64,000 bases of DNA from Leptospira sp. B5-022. GTDB lineage: Bacteria; Spirochaetota; Leptospiria; Leptospirales; Leptospiraceae. Shown in pieces: positions 59,531 through 64,000 of the stretch (positions are counted from its first letter, which is position 1; every line of letters begins with the position of its first letter). The stretch covers positions 434,001 to 498,000 of the forward strand of contig NZ_ANIJ01000006.1 of assembly GCF_000347035.1 (NCBI RefSeq), written 5' to 3'. The translations under genes were made by a program, and so were the position numbers. The notes under the pieces were generated by a model. It did no database searches, had not been told where the DNA came from, and saw only the letters and a program-made list of their open reading frames with translations.

Positions 59531-60145
59531 CTATTCCCCTAAATTCATCTCTTCCACAATGCCGACAAGCAGTTGTGCTTTCAGGATTTGATCCGTGCTG
59601 GAAAGGATCTCCTGCTTCTTCTTAAAATTGAAATTTAAAATAGAAGAAATAAAATCCACCGGGAAAGGATGAGACCAGAGATCGTTCATTCGGAGGATCA
59701 GTTCTTCCTTAGCGCCTTCTGAAAGTAGAATTCGTTTAGTAAGATACAGGATCCGATCGAAAATCTCTACAAAAAGTTTGTCTTCGATGTATTTGGAATC
59801 AGCTTCTATCTTTTCTACTAGGCCGATCCGGAAAGGCTCCATGGTATCGTAAGATTCTAATTTTGCGATACCTTTGCCTTCAAGTAGAATATTGGATCTT
59901 CCGTCGGGAAGTGGGTCTCTTCTGACAATCGTACCCCAACCGAAAATAGTTTCTATTTCCGGCTGAGGATTTTTTAAATTATCGGGATCCATTTTGATCG
60001 GCGCGATCGCCATTTCTTCGCCGGACTCGGAACAATAGTCCAACATCATCCTGTATCGAGGCTCGAAAATATGAAGGGGAAGAAATGTGCCTGGAAATAA
60101 GATGACTTCGGGAAGAGGAAAGATCGGAATTGTAGTTCTTGACAC
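59531..60145 (-). CDS. LON N-terminal (substrate-binding) domain protein
   Basis: 204 residues consisting of the PUA-like LON domain only (IPIFPLPEVILFPGTFLPLHIFEPRYRMML at the start), without ATPase or protease. Such stand-alone proteins occur widely; function not established. Start is GTG 60145. Its 3' end is beside palindromic element C. Confidence 0.9.
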   Translation of the reverse strand: MSRTTIPIFPLPEVILFPGTFLPLHIFEPRYRMMLDYCSESGEEMAIAPIKMDPDNLKNPQPEIETIFGWGTIVRRDPLPDGRSNILLEGKGIAKLESYDTMEPFRIGLVEKIEADSKYIEDKLFVEIFDRILYLTKRILLSEGAKEELILRMNDLWSHPFPVDFISSILNFNFKKKQEILSSTDQILKAQLLVGIVEEMNLGE

Positions 60146-60207
60146 CTAGGATTTATCCTAACCTGTTGAAGTGAAAACGCAAATCAAATTGTAAGACCGG
60201 TTTAAAA

Positions 60208-61218
60208 TTGTATTACTTAGATAAAAAGCGATATTTGGAAGCGGCTTCTAAATTAAAAACCACTAAAATAATCGTGATCGGAGATCTCATCCTGGACGAG
60301 TATCTGATCGGAGAAGTGAACCGAATTTCTCCGGAGGCTCCCGTTCCGGTGGTCTGGGTTCGTAATGAAAAAACCACTTTGGGTGGTGCTGGGAATGTGG
60401 TAAAAAATCTTTCCAGTTTAGGCGTTCAATCTTTTGTATTGGGCAGAGCGGGTAACGACCCTGCCGCAAAAACTTTGGATGATCTTCTTTCCACCGAAAA
60501 CACAAACTCTTCCAAGAACACAATTATTCGTTCCGAAATCGTACCTACCATTCTAAAAACTAGAGTGATCGCAGGTCACCAGCAAGTTTGTCGTATCGAT
60601 AGGGAAGAAACATTTCCACTCAGTGATTCGGAAGAAAAACAATTACTGGAAAGTTTTTCCAAGATCATCCAAGAAGCGGATGCAGTTATTCTTTCCGATT
60701 ATGATAAAGGAACTCTGACTGCAAGTCTCATCCGCAAAACAATCGATCTGGCCGTCCAACATAAAAAGATCGTAACAGTGGATCCGCAAGTGTCTCATTT
60801 TTTCCAATATGAAAAAGCTACCGTCATGACCCCGAACCACCACGAAGCAGGAAAGGCTCTCGGGAAAAAATTAGAGACGAATGCGGAAGTGGAAGAAGCA
60901 GCGGGGAAGATCGCGGAAAATCTACATTCACCTTCTATGATGATTACTCGGGGAGAAAAGGGAATGAGCCTTTACATTTCTTCTGAATCCAAGACGTATC
61001 ATATTCCAACAGTCGCTAAGGAAGTATTCGACGTAACCGGAGCAGGGGATACTGTGATCTCCGTTTATACTTCCTTTTTAGCAGCAGGTTTGGGAGAATT
61101 AGAAGCGGCAATCGTTTCGAACGCGGCAGCAGGTGTGGTTGTCGGAAAATTGGGTGCAGAAACCGTTTCTTTAGAAGAACTTTTGGAAGCTTTAGAGAAA
61201 AGAGGAAGTTTTCTGTGA
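60208..61218 (+). CDS. rfaE1: D-glycero-beta-D-manno-heptose-7-phosphate kinase
   Basis: 336 residues, PfkB/ribokinase fold. GGAGNV at 59-64 and the ATP/catalytic motif DVTGAGDT at 275-282 (Asp281 base) are clear; the EAPVPVVWV and NRISPEAP regions match HldE domain I. It phosphorylates heptose-7-phosphate for LPS core. In E. coli HldE is one protein; here the second activity is a separate overlapping gene. Start is TTG 60208. Confidence 0.93.
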   Translation: MYYLDKKRYLEAASKLKTTKIIVIGDLILDEYLIGEVNRISPEAPVPVVWVRNEKTTLGGAGNVVKNLSSLGVQSFVLGRAGNDPAAKTLDDLLSTENTNSSKNTIIRSEIVPTILKTRVIAGHQQVCRIDREETFPLSDSEEKQLLESFSKIIQEADAVILSDYDKGTLTASLIRKTIDLAVQHKKIVTVDPQVSHFFQYEKATVMTPNHHEAGKALGKKLETNAEVEEAAGKIAENLHSPSMMITRGEKGMSLYISSESKTYHIPTVAKEVFDVTGAGDTVISVYTSFLAAGLGELEAAIVSNAAAGVVVGKLGAETVSLEELLEALEKRGSFL

Positions 61219-61709
61219 AGTCTTCTTTCTCTTCCTGTATCGAGAAAATTATTCCTTTTACGGAGGTAAAGAATGTTTCGGAGAAGATTCGCTCTCACCA
61301 AAAAATCGTTTTTACAAACGGTGTATTCGATCTAGTTCATAAAGGCCATTTAACGTATCTTTCGCAAGCAAAAGATTTGGGAGACGTTCTTTGGGTAGGG
61401 ATCAATTCCGATTCTTCTGTCAAAAGACTGAAAGGACCGGAACGTCCTGTCAATCCGGAAGAGGACCGGGCATTTCTTCTTTCCTGTCTTTCTTTCGTAG
61501 ACTATATTAGTGTGTTTTCCGAAGACACTCCCTTAGAGCTGATCTCAGAGGTAGCACCTCATATTCACGTAAAAGGGGGAGATTACGATCTAGAAGCTCT
61601 TCCGGAAACTCCCCTTGTTCGCAAATTAGGCGGAGAAGTGAAAATTCTACCATTTGTTCCTGGATTTTCCAGCACGGATCTGATCCGGCGCATTCGCCAA
61701 AAACCCTAG
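61215..61709 (+). CDS. rfaE2: D-glycero-beta-D-manno-heptose-1-phosphate adenylyltransferase
   Basis: 164 residues of the cytidylyltransferase-like fold. NGVFDLVHKGHLTYL carries the HxGH nucleotide motif (HKGH, 42-45); the C-terminal STDLIRRI is the family ISSTxI-type motif. It makes ADP-heptose. The GTG start overlaps the rfaE1 stop (GTGA), so translation is coupled. Confidence 0.93.
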   Translation: MKSSFSSCIEKIIPFTEVKNVSEKIRSHQKIVFTNGVFDLVHKGHLTYLSQAKDLGDVLWVGINSDSSVKRLKGPERPVNPEEDRAFLLSCLSFVDYISVFSEDTPLELISEVAPHIHVKGGDYDLEALPETPLVRKLGGEVKILPFVPGFSSTDLIRRIRQKP

Positions 61710-61790
61710 AATTCCTTCTCAATTCCGCGAAATTCCGAGTTGGATTTTCCGAGACTGAAGAAAACTCTGTTCAGCAGGTAGGAGATCGGT

Positions 61791-63407
61791 TTGTCCAAAA
61801 CTAAATTTATTTTCGTGACCGGAGGTGTTTGTTCCTCCCTTGGAAAGGGTGTATCCGCAGCAGCCCTTGGATGCCTTCTGGAAAGTAGGGGTTATTCCGT
61901 TTCCCTGCAAAAAATGGATCCTTATATCAATATAGATCCTGGAACCATGAGTCCGTACCAGCACGGAGAAGTGTATGTGACCGAAGACGGAGCAGAAACA
62001 GATTTGGATCTCGGGTATTACGAAAGATTTACCAAATCCAAGTTTACACGTAAAAATTCCGTCTCCACCGGACAAATTTATAATACCGTAATCCAAAGAG
62101 AAAGAAAAGGGGATTATCTGGGAAGAACAGTTCAGGTAGTTCCTCATATCACGAACGAGATCCGAAATAGGATCTATACTCTTGCCAGAGAAAATGCGAC
62201 CGACTTTGTGATCGTTGAGATCGGCGGAACAGTGGGTGACATCGAGTCTATTCCATTCTTGGAAGCGATCCGTCAGATGAGATACGAGCATGGACCTTCT
62301 CAAGTTTTATTTATCCATGTTACTTTAGTTCCAACCATCACAGTAGCCGGGGAAGCAAAAACAAAACCTACCCAACACTCCGTGAAAGAACTTTTAGCGC
62401 TCGGGATCCAACCTGATATTTTGATCTGCCGTGTGAACCAACCGATGCCAAAGGAGATGAAAGGAAAAATTTCCTCCTTCTGTAACGTAAAAGAAGAAAA
62501 TGTGATCTCCGCTTCCGATATCAGCACTTCCATTTACGAAATCCCTAAAATGTACAAGGAAGAAAAATTGGACCAAGTAGTTCTAAAAACATTAGGACTT
62601 GAACTTGGAAAATCCAATTTTACGGAATGGGAGAAGATCATAAAAAGTCTTCAATCCGCAAAACAAACCGTCCAGATCGCAGTAGTCGGTAAGTACATCT
62701 CCCTTCATGATGCGTATCGTTCCGTTTACGAAAGTTTATCTCATGGCGGGATTGCAAACGAAGCAAACGTGGAATTTATCAAAGTAGATCCTGAAAAACT
62801 GGATAAAACGAATGTGAAGGATGTTTTAAAATCCGCTCATGGTGTTTTAGTTCCGGGTGGATTCGGGGACAGAGGGATAGAAGGTAAGATCGCCGCAATC
62901 CAATACGCAAGAACCAAAGGAATTCCATTCTTCGGGATCTGTCTTGGAATGCAATGTGCAGTGATTGAATACGCAAGGAATGTGCTCGGTCTTAAAGATG
63001 CAAACTCCACTGAATTTAGGCCGGACTCTCCGGACCCGGTGATCTCTCTTATCGAAGAGCAGATGGATATCGATCAGATGGGTGGGACCATGCGTTTAGG
63101 ATCTTATCCTTGTAAGATCAAAAAGAACACCTTAGCATTTAACGAATACAAACAAGAGCTGATCTATGAGCGACATAGACATAGATTCGAGTTTACCAAC
63201 AAATACAAACAAAGATTCGAAGAGAAAGGAATGATCCTTTCCGGTATTTCTCCGGATGAAAACCTGATTGAAATCGTAGAAATTCCGGATCATCCTTGGT
63301 TTATTGGAGTTCAATTCCATCCTGAATTCACTGGAAAACCTACAAAACCGCATCCGTTATTCGCCGGATTCATCCGTGCTGCGGTCAAATTTGCAAGGAA
63401 GGCGTAA
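61791..63407 (+). CDS. pyrG: CTP synthase
   Basis: 538 residues; converts UTP to CTP with glutamine. Synthetase domain P-loop [10 protein letters not shown] at 11-20 (usual form GGVVSSLGKG, here Cys for the second Val); glutaminase domain with catalytic Cys384 in FGICLGMQ and the C-terminal HPEF motif with its His and Glu. Start is TTG with AGGAG at a good distance. It ends in one-base overlap with kdsA (TAATG). CTP is needed for CMP-Kdo. Confidence 0.96.
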   Translation: MSKTKFIFVTGGVCSSLGKGVSAAALGCLLESRGYSVSLQKMDPYINIDPGTMSPYQHGEVYVTEDGAETDLDLGYYERFTKSKFTRKNSVSTGQIYNTVIQRERKGDYLGRTVQVVPHITNEIRNRIYTLARENATDFVIVEIGGTVGDIESIPFLEAIRQMRYEHGPSQVLFIHVTLVPTITVAGEAKTKPTQHSVKELLALGIQPDILICRVNQPMPKEMKGKISSFCNVKEENVISASDISTSIYEIPKMYKEEKLDQVVLKTLGLELGKSNFTEWEKIIKSLQSAKQTVQIAVVGKYISLHDAYRSVYESLSHGGIANEANVEFIKVDPEKLDKTNVKDVLKSAHGVLVPGGFGDRGIEGKIAAIQYARTKGIPFFGICLGMQCAVIEYARNVLGLKDANSTEFRPDSPDPVISLIEEQMDIDQMGGTMRLGSYPCKIKKNTLAFNEYKQELIYERHRHRFEFTNKYKQRFEEKGMILSGISPDENLIEIVEIPDHPWFIGVQFHPEFTGKPTKPHPLFAGFIRAAVKFARKA

Positions 63408-64000
63408 TGAGCGATAAAACTGCCCAAGAAAGGGATTTTTTAAGCGGCAAAAAGATCGGAGGAAAAAATCCATTCTTCTTGATTGCCGGTCCTTGCGTCA
63501 TGGAAAACAGGGACCTACTCGAAAAAGTCTGTGCGGAGATGTTAGAGATCACCACCGAACTTGGCATCCCTTATGTTTTCAAAAGTAGTTTCGACAAGGC
63601 AAATCGTTCCTCCGTTACTTCGTATAGAGGTCCCGGACTTACGGAAGGGATCAAACATTTAGAACATATTAAGACAAAATTTAACGTCCCGGTGTTAACC
63701 GATATCCATGAGACTTCTCAAGTTGGTCCGCTGAAAGATGTGATCGATATGTATCAGATCCCGGCATTCTTGAGTAGACAAACGGATCTAATCGCAGAAT
63801 CCGCTAAAACCGGAAAATGGGTGAATGTCAAAAAAGGACAGTTCTTAGCTCCTTCCGATTGTAGACATATCAAAACAAAAATCCAAGAATCCGGCTCCGA
63901 AAAGTATATGGTTACCGAAAGAGGGACCACATTCGGTTACGGGAATTTGGTATTCGACGGAAGAACCGTCCCTATATTACATAGTTATGATATTCCGGTA
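63407..64000 (+). CDS. kdsA: 3-deoxy-8-phosphooctulonate synthase, 3' end cut by window edge
   Basis: The 198 visible residues match KDO8P synthase: LIAGPCVMEN (about 26-35), YVFKSSFDKANRSS with the PEP-binding Lys, PVLTDIHE and FLSRQTDLI, VKKGQFLAP. It condenses PEP with arabinose 5-phosphate in Kdo synthesis. About the last 80 residues lie outside. The ATG overlaps the pyrG stop by one base. It closes the heptose/Kdo cluster with rfaE1, rfaE2 and pyrG. Confidence 0.96.
   Translation, partial: MSDKTAQERDFLSGKKIGGKNPFFLIAGPCVMENRDLLEKVCAEMLEITTELGIPYVFKSSFDKANRSSVTSYRGPGLTEGIKHLEHIKTKFNVPVLTDIHETSQVGPLKDVIDMYQIPAFLSRQTDLIAESAKTGKWVNVKKGQFLAPSDCRHIKTKIQESGSEKYMVTERGTTFGYGNLVFDGRTVPILHSYDIPV

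Noticed and set aside
61719..62303. 194-codon minus-strand frame
   Set aside because: Antisense shadow of pyrG.

Overview
The window is a chromosomal stretch of a spirochaete, almost certainly a Leptospira species. The signs are two FlaB periplasmic flagellin genes, a lipoprotein with a spirochaetal-type lipobox, an outer-membrane/LPS gene set (heptose and Kdo synthesis) and a Leptospira-style chemotaxis operon. By eye the base composition is moderately AT-rich but less so than the L. interrogans group, which would fit a saprophytic or intermediate species; this is an inference. No rRNA, prophage, insertion sequence or CRISPR array is visible. One tRNA gene (tRNA-Ala, GGC) is present.

Layout. 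1-5.2 kb: the 3'-truncated P-type ATPase gene with a DUF2892 membrane gene (minus), galE (plus) and a large lipoprotein (minus). 5.5-12.5 kb: fbp (minus), small genes, then the macromolecular synthesis operon rpsU-yqeY-dnaG-rpoD (plus). 12.6-21.5 kb: glpD, tyrS, a variant NodB-type deacetylase, an HAE1-type RND pump, def, an unknown gene and tRNA-Ala. 21.5-25 kb: a signalling module of coiled-coil protein, GAF/SpoIIE phosphatase/HATPase fusion and STAS protein. 25-29.5 kb: a biotin-dependent acyl-CoA carboxylase (carboxyltransferase plus biotin carboxylase-BCCP). 29.5-40.7 kb: a nine-gene minus-strand chemotaxis/two-component operon (sensor kinase, REC-HATPase protein, CheY, STAS, CheA, PAS-MCP, CheW, CheD, CheB; no CheR). 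40.8-47.5 kb: ispH, flaB, two glycosyltransferases and a membrane-anchored PHP protein. 47.6-55 kb: a heavy-metal (probably copper/silver) efflux operon: Cys-containing leader protein, TolC-like channel, DUF3347-like protein, HMBD-bearing membrane-fusion protein, CusA-like pump, a bufferin-like Cys-rich peptide and a small secreted helical protein. 55-64 kb: second flaB, cobalamin adenosyltransferase, POT transporter, NlpC/P60 hydrolase, LON-domain protein, then rfaE1-rfaE2-pyrG-kdsA (truncated at the right edge), a heptose/CTP/Kdo supply cluster for LPS.

The most interesting points are: a BufA2-like bufferin precursor in the metal-efflux operon with no MNIO modification enzyme beside it; both flaB genes having a 7-bp hairpin with a GGA-containing six-base loop upstream of a GGA-containing Shine-Dalgarno, as expected for CsrA control; three dispersed copies of an intergenic palindromic element whose ends read TTTCGCAC/GTGCGAAA; a GC-rich repeat-like patch that appears to have replaced the C-terminus of a glycosyltransferase; and a single polypeptide joining a PP2C phosphatase and an anti-sigma-type kinase domain next to a STAS protein.
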